Positions 35,022 through 41,741 of a stretch of 41,741 bases of DNA are shown piece by piece. Under the pieces are notes generated by a model, which saw nothing but the letters and a program-made list of their open reading frames with translations, had not been told where the DNA came from and ran no database searches. The DNA is from an uncultured bacterium (GTDB lineage: Bacteria; Myxococcota_A; UBA9042; PHBI01): positions 1 through 41,741 of the forward strand of contig CALHXW010000016.1 of the NCBI GenBank assembly GCA_938040325.1. The letters are read 5' to 3'. Position numbers and translations under genes: made by a program. How positions within the stretch are numbered: position 1 is the stretch's first letter; the number at the start of each line of letters is the position of its first letter.

Positions 35022-35378
35022 TCAGTCTCCCTCGAACTCCCACGTCATGTAGCGGGACAGGATCGCTGCCGAGGTCTGCCAGTTGTCGGACTCAGCGGCA
35101 GCGCACCAGCCCGCGACCGTGGCGTGCAGCCGGGCGTAGTCGTACCGCTTCATGATCAGGTGGCCTCGGCCAGTCAGGAGGCCGCTCTCAGGAACTTCCG
35201 CGGCGACCATGTTGGGGCTGAGCACCACAAGGTTGAACGTGTCAGCTGCAGGACCCTCTTCGCCGATCAAGCACTGCACGAAGATAGCGAAGCGCTCAGG
35301 GTCGTCGGGTGCGGCGCCTTGTTCGATGTCAAACAGGTCGTTGCTCATCACCATCTTGAGGATGGGCTTGACGCTCAT
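35022..35378 (-). CDS. Imm8-type immunity protein
   Basis: 118 residues; ATG overlaps the TGA of the toxin-like gene (ATGA). Order of conserved elements: FAIFVQCLIGEEG, DTFNLVVLSP, GHLIMKRYDYARL, and the C-terminal SRYMTWEFEGD. This is, as I remember it, the Imm8 pattern of polymorphic-toxin loci (C-terminal WEFED). Imm8 proteins neutralise a partner toxin in the producing cell. The coupling to the gene before it makes that gene the probable target. Confidence 0.82.
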   Translation of the reverse strand: MSVKPILKMVMSNDLFDIEQGAAPDDPERFAIFVQCLIGEEGPAADTFNLVVLSPNMVAAEVPESGLLTGRGHLIMKRYDYARLHATVAGWCAAAESDNWQTSAAILSRYMTWEFEGD

Positions 35379-35890
35379 TCGCCATCACCTGTGTGCTGGT
35401 CGATGTCGGTGACGGTCACATGCGCATTGAACGGAAAGCCACGCCCGCTTCCAGAGTTGGCTTCGAAGTTGGCTTGAGCGGTCCCCCGTGAAGAGCCAGA
35501 CTGCTTCAACATGGGCGGGCGGTACTGACGCTTACCATCGGCGCTAATGAGCCGATACGAAAACGGAGGGCCGTACGCCTGGCGGGTCGGCCCGTCACCA
35601 ACCCACTCCTCGCCCACTTCGTTGCTCTCGACGCAGGTTGTGTCCGTATCGATCGTTCCGGAGTAAGTCGGTGAGGATGCTAGCTGCGACTCGAGCATGC
35701 TCTTGTCGACCTTCATCTGGACGGGGTCACCTTGTGTCTGCGCGCCGTTAGGGGACAGAGCAGCCACACCCTGCTCGTAGGACATCGCTTTGAGCGCTGA
35801 CCGCAGGCCACCCCCGCCAGATGACCGGCTGGTCTCCGGCGTCCTAGCAGTCTCTTTCGCATTCGTTGGTGACTTCTGAACGTCTTGCAT
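35375..35890 (-). CDS. Small toxin-like protein paired with Imm8
   Basis: 171 residues; ATG with GGAG six bases upstream. N-terminal 30 residues are Thr/Ser/Gly-rich; then LRSALKAMSYEQGVAALSP (30-48), a motif that resembles the segment seen in many DUF4157-associated and injection-system cargo proteins of Myxococcota. The C-terminal half (about 90-171) has FSYRLISADGKRQYRPP, SGSSRGTAQANFEANSG and ends GFPFNAHVTVTDIDQHTG. This compact polar region is probably the toxic domain; I cannot name its activity. No signal peptide, so export would be by a dedicated machine. The immunity gene is directly downstream. Confidence 0.65.
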   Translation of the reverse strand: MQDVQKSPTNAKETARTPETSRSSGGGGLRSALKAMSYEQGVAALSPNGAQTQGDPVQMKVDKSMLESQLASSPTYSGTIDTDTTCVESNEVGEEWVGDGPTRQAYGPPFSYRLISADGKRQYRPPMLKQSGSSRGTAQANFEANSGSGRGFPFNAHVTVTDIDQHTGDGE

Positions 35891-36012
35891 GGTCGCTCCA
35901 TGTGGTGGCCGAGCTTGAGAGACTAATCCTCCGGTCGGATTGCCTCAAGAGACGGTCCGGTGGAAGAAGCGTTTCTATCGTAGCGAAAGGCGCGGTCGGC
36001 CATCACCGATGC

Positions 36013-36912
36013 TCACTTGAGGCGCTTCGCAGCCTCTGGCCCGAGCACGGCGAGCACACGAGAAGCCAGCTGAGCACGTTGCGCAGGGGCTAACGTTGCG
36101 GCCGCCGTGCGGAGTGCACGGAGCCCATCGTCGCTGCTGCCAAGTGCGGCAAGCGCGTCGCGCGAGATGCGATCGTTGTCGATGACCGCCGCGCTCGCGA
36201 GTGCGGCAAATCGCTCGGGCGCCTGGTTCCCTTTGACGCCCTCAATGGCGTCCAAGATCTCCATGCTGTCGTGGCTTGCGAGGGCAGCCTTGAGCGCCTC
36301 GACCGCGCCCTTGGTGGCCGGCTTGGAGGCCGTCGCGGGTCGCGCCGTCCGTGTCGATGTGAGCATGCCGGTTGCGGGGAACGTCACGCGCAGGTCGTGG
36401 GTCGCGTCGTTAAACGGCTCGCTGAGCACGGCGGTGAGCACAAGGTCGCCGTCGACGACTTCCGCGGCAGCCGGTGTTCCCGCAGCGCGCGCAAGCAGGC
36501 CGTCATGCTGCGCGGCCGACACGAGGCGAAAGAGGTCGCTCGCGTCAGGGGGCGTTCGATGCCAGCCGCGGGCGCGGGCCAGCTCCGCGAGGTCGCGCGC
36601 TCCGCGGTGGCCGAACGTCGCGCCGTCGGCCACCACGACGCGAAAAACGCCCGTGCCGGGGTAGGCGCCCACCCGTATTGCCCGCGCCACGCGTGTCTCA
36701 AGCGGGCCAGCTTCGATGGCACTCTCGACGCCCTCGAGTGCGTTGCGCTTTGCCAGCGCGCGCATCGCTTGCTCGGCCTCCGCTGCGACATCGCTGGTTG
36801 CCGTGGCGCTGCCCGCGGTTCCGTCGACGGCCTCAGGCGTCGGGCAGCCTGCAAGCGCCGTCACGGCGGCCACCAGCCAGACACACTTCATGCTGCGAGC
36901 AGTCCTCGTCAC
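36013..36912 (-). CDS. Lipoprotein paralogous to the first gene of the AAA+ operon
   Basis: 299 residues starting at GTG (GTGA overlap with the CpXC gene). Lipobox LAGC (Cys23) after a hydrophobic signal; an ATG at 36891 is an alternative. The mature part has a first domain (about 55-190) with a RxxAYPGTGVFRVVVADGATFG-like strand-rich section, seen as AYPGTGVFRVVV, and a C-terminal helical domain beginning SHDSMEILDAIEGV and ending AQRAQLASRVLAVLGPEA. The gene at 39762-40595 has the same order (SYDAMEILDAVTAL ... RRRLVALAEQIGG), so the two are paralogues, one lipid-anchored and one cytoplasmic. Function unknown. Confidence 0.72.
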   Translation of the reverse strand: MTRTARSMKCVWLVAAVTALAGCPTPEAVDGTAGSATATSDVAAEAEQAMRALAKRNALEGVESAIEAGPLETRVARAIRVGAYPGTGVFRVVVADGATFGHRGARDLAELARARGWHRTPPDASDLFRLVSAAQHDGLLARAAGTPAAAEVVDGDLVLTAVLSEPFNDATHDLRVTFPATGMLTSTRTARPATASKPATKGAVEALKAALASHDSMEILDAIEGVKGNQAPERFAALASAAVIDNDRISRDALAALGSSDDGLRALRTAAATLAPAQRAQLASRVLAVLGPEAAKRLK

Positions 36913-37619
36913 GGTGTCTCCCTCAAGGTACGAGCAGGCTCGACAGCGAGCCGGTGATAGCTGCGATAGGTTCGATGGAAGAGGTTCGGCCAGCGCTCAA
37001 CCAGGGTCGAGCGCTGGTTCTCGAAGTCTCGGTAGCGCCGCAAGTCCGCGCTGAACTCGATCGGGTTCGGCTCGCCCTCGCGGTCGTAGGCGACCAGCTC
37101 GATCACATCGTCGGTTGCCGACACGGCGGTGACCATGACCTCAAGCAGCGGGCGGGCCCCGAGCGCCGGCACCGACGTCACCAGCTCCAGCTTGACCAGC
37201 TCGACGAGCGCATCGTCGAGTCCGGCGTCTGCGATGAGCAGCTTGTCGATCAGCGCTCGACGTCCAAAGACGGTCCGTATCTCGTAGGTGAGTCCCAGCT
37301 GCTCGACGCCGCTCGGCCCGGACTGAAACGTCTCGACGCAAAGGCGCTCGGTCAGCCGCTCCTGCTCTTGCCACGCCGTCGCGCTGGTGGGCTCGTAGAC
37401 CACAAAGAACTGACGCGCATCGCTGTCGTGATAGACGAAGTCGCGCTCCACGTGAAAGGTCTCTGAGCAGGCGTCGCACCCGAACCGATGAAACGCGCCG
37501 CTGCGGACCTGCTCTCGAGCCCACGGGTGGCGCCACGCGTTGATGCTGTTGGCGGTCGAGATCGTCATTGGCGCGCCGCAGCTGGGACAGCTCACGTCGC
37601 TGGTCTCGAAGTCACTCAT
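36909..37619 (-). CDS. CpXC zinc-ribbon protein
   Basis: 236 residues; ATG lies eight bases inside the end of the AAA+ gene. The N-terminal CpXC domain is clear: CPSCG (Cys11, Cys14), WRHPWAREQVRSGAFHRFGCDACSETF (Cys48, Cys51; shown by RSGAFHRFGC) and a strand with FHVERDFVYHD. The rest is strand/helix mixed with no further motif. CpXC proteins are of unknown function but usually bind zinc. The overlaps on both sides indicate that the product works with the ATPase and the lipoprotein. Confidence 0.8.
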   Translation of the reverse strand: MSDFETSDVSCPSCGAPMTISTANSINAWRHPWAREQVRSGAFHRFGCDACSETFHVERDFVYHDSDARQFFVVYEPTSATAWQEQERLTERLCVETFQSGPSGVEQLGLTYEIRTVFGRRALIDKLLIADAGLDDALVELVKLELVTSVPALGARPLLEVMVTAVSATDDVIELVAYDREGEPNPIEFSADLRRYRDFENQRSTLVERWPNLFHRTYRSYHRLAVEPARTLRETP

Positions 37620-39765
37620 AAAGCGGCGTGCTCACGTGTCGGACGAGCTTACCGAGGGCGGCGCACTCGGCGCGACCGGCTCGCTCGAGGTGGTCGGTGG
37701 TGATGGCCGTTCCATCACCGACTGCGAGGAACGCGGCTCGCAGCACGGCGTTCTTGATCGCCCCGCCCGGCAGCTCAAACATCTTGGCGACACGCTCCCA
37801 CCCAATGTCGTCGGCGACCTGCGCGCTTGCCGGGATCATCGAGCGCCACAAGATCTCGCGGGTGGCTTCGTCAGGCTCGGGGAAGCGGATGGTGAAGCGA
37901 ATGCGGCGACGGAAGGCGTCGTCGATGCTGGAGTCGAGGTTTGTCGTCAGGATGACGATGCCTCGGTGCTGCTCGATACGCTGCAGGAGGTAGTTGACCT
38001 CCAGGTTGGCGTAGCGGTCGTTGGCGCTGCTGACGTTGGTGCGCTTGGAGAAGAGGGCGTCCGCCTCATCGAAGAGGATGATGGCGTGGCCGGTGCGCGC
38101 CGCCTCAAAGATCCGAGCGAGGTTCTTTTCGGTCTCGCCCACGTAGCGGTCGAAGATCTGGCTGAGATCGACCCGGTAGAGCGGCTGGTCGAGCTCCTGG
38201 GCGAGGATCGAGGCGGCCATCGTCTTGCCGGTGCCCGACGGTCCCGCGAAGAGCATCGTCACGCCGGCACCGTAGGGCACCTTCTCGTCAAAGCCCCAGT
38301 CGACCATGACGCGATCGCGGTGCTTGCACGAGAGCAAGATCTCCTCGACCTGGGTCGACGTCTCCTCGGGCAGGATGAGGTCTTCGAACTTGAAGTTGGT
38401 GGTCACGCGCGTGGCGAGTCCGCTGAAGCCGAGGTCGAGCTGCTCCTGAGCGGCGTGGGCGAGGTCGACGTGCTCGATTTCGGTGGCGCCGCGCTCGCTG
38501 GCGCGACGAGCGGCATCGGGCGCGGCCCGCATGATCGCTTCGGCGTTCATCTCGTAGTGATTGAGGAGCTTGCTGAGGGCTGCCTCCGACGGCGCACGAG
38601 CCTCCCCCGCGCCGACGTCGCCGCCCGTCGCCGGGCCACAGGCTTGCCAGAGCTTCACGAGCGCCGGCAGCTCCAGCGGCTCCCAGCCAACGACCTTGGC
38701 GGACCGCGCCAGGTGGCGGGTCAGCGGGCTGACGTTTTCGCTCCGCAGGACCACGACCTCTGGCAGCGCCGAGAGGCGGTCGGCCACATCGATCAGGTAG
38801 GCGCTCGCTTCTGGTGGCCAGGTCGATGGCGTCTCAATCACCAGCCATGCGCCCGCCACGACCACGTCGCGCAGCCCGTCCGCGAGCGGGTCGCGTCCTC
38901 GCTCCCGTGCTCGTACGAGCCCTGTGAGGTTGCACAGGACGCAGTCACGGCCCGCGCGGCGCGCCATGGCCGCAAGCGCGGCTTCATGGCCGGCACCCTC
39001 CGGACTGGTCAGCATCACGCGTGGCTGGTGTCCTGCTAGTGGGGCGCTAAGACGCCGCCAGACGGCGTCGGTCATCAGCAGCTCTGGCTCGATGGTCTCA
39101 GGCAGGGGACTCGCCCAGCGGAAGGGCGCAGCAAGGCGCGGGCGTTGTCCGCCGAGGTAGCCAAGCACCGAGTCTGGCAGCATCACCCGCGGCCAGCGCG
39201 TGTGGTTGGTGTCGGCGACCGTGAGCAGCCCGAGCCGGCACAGGCGGGAGGTCGGCGTCAGCACCCGCAGCACGGCGGCACGGCGGTGCTCTCGGCGCCC
39301 GAGCAGCGCCAAGAGAAGGTCGGTGGTCGGCGGCCCGACGGCCAGGTCGAGCCACACGGCGCGCGCGATGCGATCAGCCACCGGCGAGCTCTGTAGCACC
39401 CAGAGGGTTCGCATCACGTCGACTTCGGCGTCGTCGAGCTCAAGTCGCTCAGCCAGCGCAGCCAGGGGCGGACGCGGGCTCAACGCTGCCGTTCGGGCGT
39501 CGATGACGGCACGGAGGTCGTCGATGGCGCCTGTGATGTCTTCGGTCGAGCGTGTCGGGCCAGCGACCCGCTGCATCAGTGCACGAAGCTTGGAAGGGTC
39601 GCGAACCATCGTCGCGACATCACGGAGATCCCCCAGCGGGCCCATCTCTCGATCCCACAGCGCAAACCCCTCAAGCATCAGGAGCACGAGGCGCTGCTGG
39701 TCGCGTCGCCAGGCAGCGAGGTCCCGGTACGGCAGCACGCTTGGTGGGTCCGCGACTGCACTCAT
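37612..39765 (-). CDS. AAA+ ATPase of the contractile-injection-system (Afp15/Pvc15-like) type
   Basis: 717 residues; ATG overlaps the stop of the gene before it (ATGA). The N-terminal half is helical with a winged-helix-like segment (about 100-200) and an apparent degenerate ATPase core: [11 protein letters not shown] (253-263) sits where a P-loop would be but has no Lys. The C-terminal ATPase is intact: [13 protein letters not shown] (Walker A 508-515), a [13 protein letters not shown] loop, [10 protein letters not shown] (Walker B Glu567), [36 protein letters not shown] with Arg fingers at 619-620. This order is that of the ATPase in extracellular contractile injection systems, but related ATPases occur elsewhere. 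No sheath, tube or baseplate genes are in the window. Confidence 0.85.
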   Translation of the reverse strand: MSAVADPPSVLPYRDLAAWRRDQQRLVLLMLEGFALWDREMGPLGDLRDVATMVRDPSKLRALMQRVAGPTRSTEDITGAIDDLRAVIDARTAALSPRPPLAALAERLELDDAEVDVMRTLWVLQSSPVADRIARAVWLDLAVGPPTTDLLLALLGRREHRRAAVLRVLTPTSRLCRLGLLTVADTNHTRWPRVMLPDSVLGYLGGQRPRLAAPFRWASPLPETIEPELLMTDAVWRRLSAPLAGHQPRVMLTSPEGAGHEAALAAMARRAGRDCVLCNLTGLVRARERGRDPLADGLRDVVVAGAWLVIETPSTWPPEASAYLIDVADRLSALPEVVVLRSENVSPLTRHLARSAKVVGWEPLELPALVKLWQACGPATGGDVGAGEARAPSEAALSKLLNHYEMNAEAIMRAAPDAARRASERGATEIEHVDLAHAAQEQLDLGFSGLATRVTTNFKFEDLILPEETSTQVEEILLSCKHRDRVMVDWGFDEKVPYGAGVTMLFAGPSGTGKTMAASILAQELDQPLYRVDLSQIFDRYVGETEKNLARIFEAARTGHAIILFDEADALFSKRTNVSSANDRYANLEVNYLLQRIEQHRGIVILTTNLDSSIDDAFRRRIRFTIRFPEPDEATREILWRSMIPASAQVADDIGWERVAKMFELPGGAIKNAVLRAAFLAVGDGTAITTDHLERAGRAECAALGKLVRHVSTPLYE

Positions 39766-40595
39766 GCCGTGTCTCCAAGCACGCCGGCACCACCGATCTG
39801 CTCGGCAAGCGCCACGAGTCGGCGGCGCTGGTCGCGGCTGAGCTGGCTCATCTTCTCGCGCAGCGCCTGTCGCCCCATTGGCGCGTCCAGGAGTCGGGCC
39901 AGCGCTTCCGACGTGATGCGCTCGGGCCCGGCCAGCGCAGCCGTGGTGAGCAGCTCACAGAGCGTCGGGGTCAGCTCCTCGCCGACCGGTAGCGCGGTGA
40001 CGGCGTCGAGGATCTCCATGGCGTCGTAGCTATCGAGCGCACGCTGCAGGGCCGTCGTCTTGTTGATCGGCACCGCCTCGGCGCCTTCGAGGGCGCGGTT
40101 GGCAGCCTCATCGAGTTCCACGCGGACGGCGCCGTCGGCTGGAATGATGATCTCATGAGGACAGGGCTCGCCGCTGAGCGGATCGATCGAGGTGAGCCGC
40201 AGCACCAGACCGCGCGGCTCCTGGGTGAGCGTTGGCGTTGGGGTGCCGCTGACGACAAGCTGGTCGTTGAACACCAAGAGCTTACAGAGAGCGACCATGT
40301 CGGCGAGCTCGGGCGTGGCTTGCCGCTCGCTGAGAAACTTCTCCAGTCCGTTCTTGAGCCCGTAGACCCGACCGCTCGTTGAGATCACGGCGACCCGGGT
40401 CTCGGGGTAGAGCCCCTGCTCGATCGGGTCGGCCCGCAGGACCTGCGTACCCAGCGGGCCTTCGCTCACCGTGACGCGGACTCGCCGCCCAACGAACTCG
40501 GCTTCCAGCGCCGCCCGCGTCTTCTGCAGTGCGTCTCCCAGGTTGCTCTTCACGACAGTCCACCCCGTTGTCCGCTCGATCGTCGCCGGCAGCAT
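39762..40595 (-). CDS. First gene of the AAA+ operon, unknown function
   Basis: 277 residues, no signal peptide. N-terminal half contains VRVTVSEGPLG and RVAVISTSGRVYG strand pairs, then a helical part and a C-terminal helical domain from SYDAMEILDAVTAL to RRRLVALAEQIGG. It matches the lipoprotein at 36013-36912 in the C-terminal domain, with the same DAMEILDA/DSMEILDA block. It overlaps the AAA+ gene by four bases. The gap upstream (141 bases) probably holds the promoter; nothing certain is seen. A cytoplasmic partner or substrate of the ATPase is the simplest guess. Confidence 0.72.
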   Translation of the reverse strand: MLPATIERTTGWTVVKSNLGDALQKTRAALEAEFVGRRVRVTVSEGPLGTQVLRADPIEQGLYPETRVAVISTSGRVYGLKNGLEKFLSERQATPELADMVALCKLLVFNDQLVVSGTPTPTLTQEPRGLVLRLTSIDPLSGEPCPHEIIIPADGAVRVELDEAANRALEGAEAVPINKTTALQRALDSYDAMEILDAVTALPVGEELTPTLCELLTTAALAGPERITSEALARLLDAPMGRQALREKMSQLSRDQRRRLVALAEQIGGAGVLGDTA

Positions 40596-40723
40596 AGGGT
40601 GTCAGTCGGGCTGCGTCACGCGTTGCGCGTCGCGAGTGTCCCGTGCGGCGTGTCCGTTGTAACATTGCGGCAACGCGATGCGCTGAGGTCGAGGAGCGAG
40701 ACCGGTCTTGGGACCAGACTAGC

Positions 40724-40740
40724 CCTAGTCCTAGTCCTAG
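40724..40740. repeat. Short CCTAGT tandem repeat
   Basis: Two and five-sixths units of CCTAGT. The TAG stop codon of the oxygenase gene lies in it on the minus strand. Probably a small slippage product. Confidence 0.6.
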
Positions 40741-41357
40741 CTGCCGAGCGTGATGTTCGCGGCGACGCTCACCCGCGGGCGCGACCCCTGGTAAGGCTGC
40801 ACGTAGTGCGGTGTGGCGCCGGGAAACACGATCAGCATGCCGGTCTCCGGGCGGACCTCAAACGTGCTCGGCAAGCGATGACCACCGGCGAGCACCACGC
40901 CGACGCCAGGAGGCCCAACGAGGGTCAGCTGGCCCGAGGTGGGTGTCGCGTCCAGGTCGCTATCGCCTGCATCGACGTAGTAGATCGCCGACCAGTGACT
41001 CTCGGCGTGATCGTGGAGCACTGAGTAGCCACCTCGCTCCATCACCATCGCCCAAGCTTGCACGCCAAACCCGTGGGGCTCGGTCTCGGGCAGGCCCGCG
41101 CCTTCGGCGAGTGCGGCAATGATGCCGCCGACCGCATCCACCATCGTCTGCATCAGCCGCCGGTAACAAGGCTGCTCGCGCTGGCTGAGGTTTGGGATCG
41201 AGTGCCATCCCTGTCGGTTGCTGCGGATCACGCCAGGCTCACGCTTGGCCTCTGCGAGCAGCAGCTCTCTCAGGTCGGCGGTGGCCTGCTCAAGCCCCTC
41301 AGGGTATGAGATGATGATTGGACTCGCGAAGAGATCGAGGCGATGCGCACGTTCCAT
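40737..41357 (-). CDS. 2OG-Fe(II) oxygenase-family protein
   Basis: 206 residues from the ATG chosen by family length; an open frame to 41738 is not coding. Iron-binding order: HDHAESHW (His-x-Asp/His start), then a double-stranded beta-helix (LTLVGPPG, VRPETGMLIVFPG) and ATPHYVQPYQGSRPRVSVAANI with the distal His and an Arg for 2-oxoglutarate. This is the PF13759/TIGR02466-type family of putative prolyl-hydroxylase-like enzymes, often phage- or bacteria-borne. Substrate unknown. GGAG lies close to the start. Confidence 0.85.
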   Translation of the reverse strand: MERAHRLDLFASPIIISYPEGLEQATADLRELLLAEAKREPGVIRSNRQGWHSIPNLSQREQPCYRRLMQTMVDAVGGIIAALAEGAGLPETEPHGFGVQAWAMVMERGGYSVLHDHAESHWSAIYYVDAGDSDLDATPTSGQLTLVGPPGVGVVLAGGHRLPSTFEVRPETGMLIVFPGATPHYVQPYQGSRPRVSVAANITLGS

Positions 41358-41415
41358 GCTCCGACCATGTCCCACGTCATCGACGAAGGCCAGCACGGCC
41401 TCGCTGGAGCGTGAC

Positions 41416-41741
41416 GTGAGCACCGATCTGGGCCTGCAGGCACGACGGTTGGTGGTGGAGCGACTCGCCGCCCGTGGGCTTCGGCTCGACCCGAACCTCA
41501 CGCGGTCGACGCTTGCAGGTATTGCTGGACTTGGCGCCGAGCAAGGCGATCGCCTCGGGAGCCTGCTCGATCGCCACCTGGCCGCTAGCAGGCTGCTGAC
41601 ATTCGGACCGAGTGGCGGTGCCGAATTCAAAGAGCGATCCCGCGAGGTGACGAAGTCGCCGATTTCTAAGGAAGAAGCATATCGGGATACGTGCCTGACG
41701 AAGAACGCGGGAGCGGTTTTGAAGGCGGTATCGCCCACGAC
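41416..41741 (+). CDS. Partial ORF, open to the window end
   Basis: From GTG at 41416 the plus strand is open for 108 codons and runs off the end. The first 57 codons (STDLGLQARRLVVERL, LTRSTLAGIAGLGAEQ) have the high-GC third-position use of the neighbours and a helical look. From about 41587, where the IS-end-like repeat copy B begins, third-position GC drops. An ATG at 41356 in the same frame overlaps the oxygenase start. It may be the 5' part of a gene interrupted by an insertion. The 384 bases beyond the oxygenase start hold nothing else that I can support. Confidence 0.35.
   Translation, partial: MSTDLGLQARRLVVERLAARGLRLDPNLTRSTLAGIAGLGAEQGDRLGSLLDRHLAASRLLTFGPSGGAEFKERSREVTKSPISKEEAYRDTCLTKNAGAVLKAVSPT
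41587..41620. repeat. IS-end-like repeat, copy B
   Basis: 34 bases that match the copy at 26837-26870 with two changes (AGCAGGCTGCTGA, CATTCGGACCG, AGTGGCGGTG). CTAG precedes it (GCTAGCAGG). Composition shifts to lower GC beyond it, suggesting the start of an inserted element that continues past the window. Confidence 0.6.

Noticed and set aside
37540..39039. 499-codon plus-strand ORF opposite the AAA+ gene
   Set aside because: Antisense shadow; the minus-strand protein has full AAA+ motifs.
37612..39765. AAA+ gene considered as proof of a full contractile injection system
   Set aside because: No sheath, tube, spike or baseplate gene lies in the window, and related ATPases occur in other settings.

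Overview
The window is high-GC DNA with tightly packed genes, several secreted lipoproteins, a calcium/metal-binding repeat protein, a membrane-anchored Ser/Thr kinase, and a trypsin-like protease with a MYXO-CTERM-like tail. This mix suggests the Myxococcota / Bradymonadota part of the old Deltaproteobacteria. That placement is an inference from gene style; no rRNA or other phylogenetic marker is present, and I found no tRNA, rRNA or CRISPR array.

Layout. 1-3.8 kb: a palindromic repeat, a VIT/von Willebrand surface protein and an acyl-CoA dehydrogenase-like gene (minus strand). 3.9-7.6 kb: a 1215-residue lipoprotein built from low-complexity Asp/Gly sequence, fifteen Cys-rich Ca-binding-type repeats, a MopE-like segment and a Gly-rich tail. 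7.6-9.3 kb: a second palindromic repeat beside a degenerate REP-associated (Y1) transposase-like gene. 9.3-12.9 kb: patatin lipase, TetR regulator divergent from a CPBP membrane protease, and a small PH/GRAM-like protein. 13-15.9 kb (minus): a sulfur module made of an ECF sigma factor with a fused zinc-binding anti-sigma-like tail, a persulfide dioxygenase-rhodanese fusion and two YeeE/YedE half-transporters. 16-21 kb: ketopantoate-reductase-like enzyme with a coupled unknown gene, a serpin lipoprotein with a clear terminator, ADP-ribosylglycohydrolase and a secreted HEAT-like protein. 21-27.6 kb: di-haem peroxidase lipoprotein, PAP2 phosphatase and beta-barrel pair, trypsin-like protease, endonuclease V with a repeat-encoded tail, and a Tat-exported amidase. 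27.8-33.4 kb: Ser/Thr kinase with six C-terminal membrane spans, a SWIM protein that looks like a helicase gene lacking its motor, and an ABC exporter.

33.6-40.6 kb is the most interesting part. A zincin that resembles the anthrax lethal-factor catalytic fold faces a six-gene minus-strand run: an unknown protein, an AAA+ ATPase of the type found with extracellular contractile injection systems, a CpXC zinc-ribbon protein, a lipoprotein paralogous to the first gene, then a small toxin-like protein and its Imm8-type immunity protein. Adjacent genes overlap by 4-8 bases, apart from one 122-base gap. A perfect 21-base repeat places a scrap of a second immunity gene behind the zincin. The window ends with a 2OG-Fe(II) oxygenase and a divergent partial ORF that changes composition at an insertion-like repeat.

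Three 179-181 bp imperfect palindromes (two bounded by CTAG) and three shorter repeats resembling insertion-sequence ends show that small mobile sequences have shaped gene ends here.
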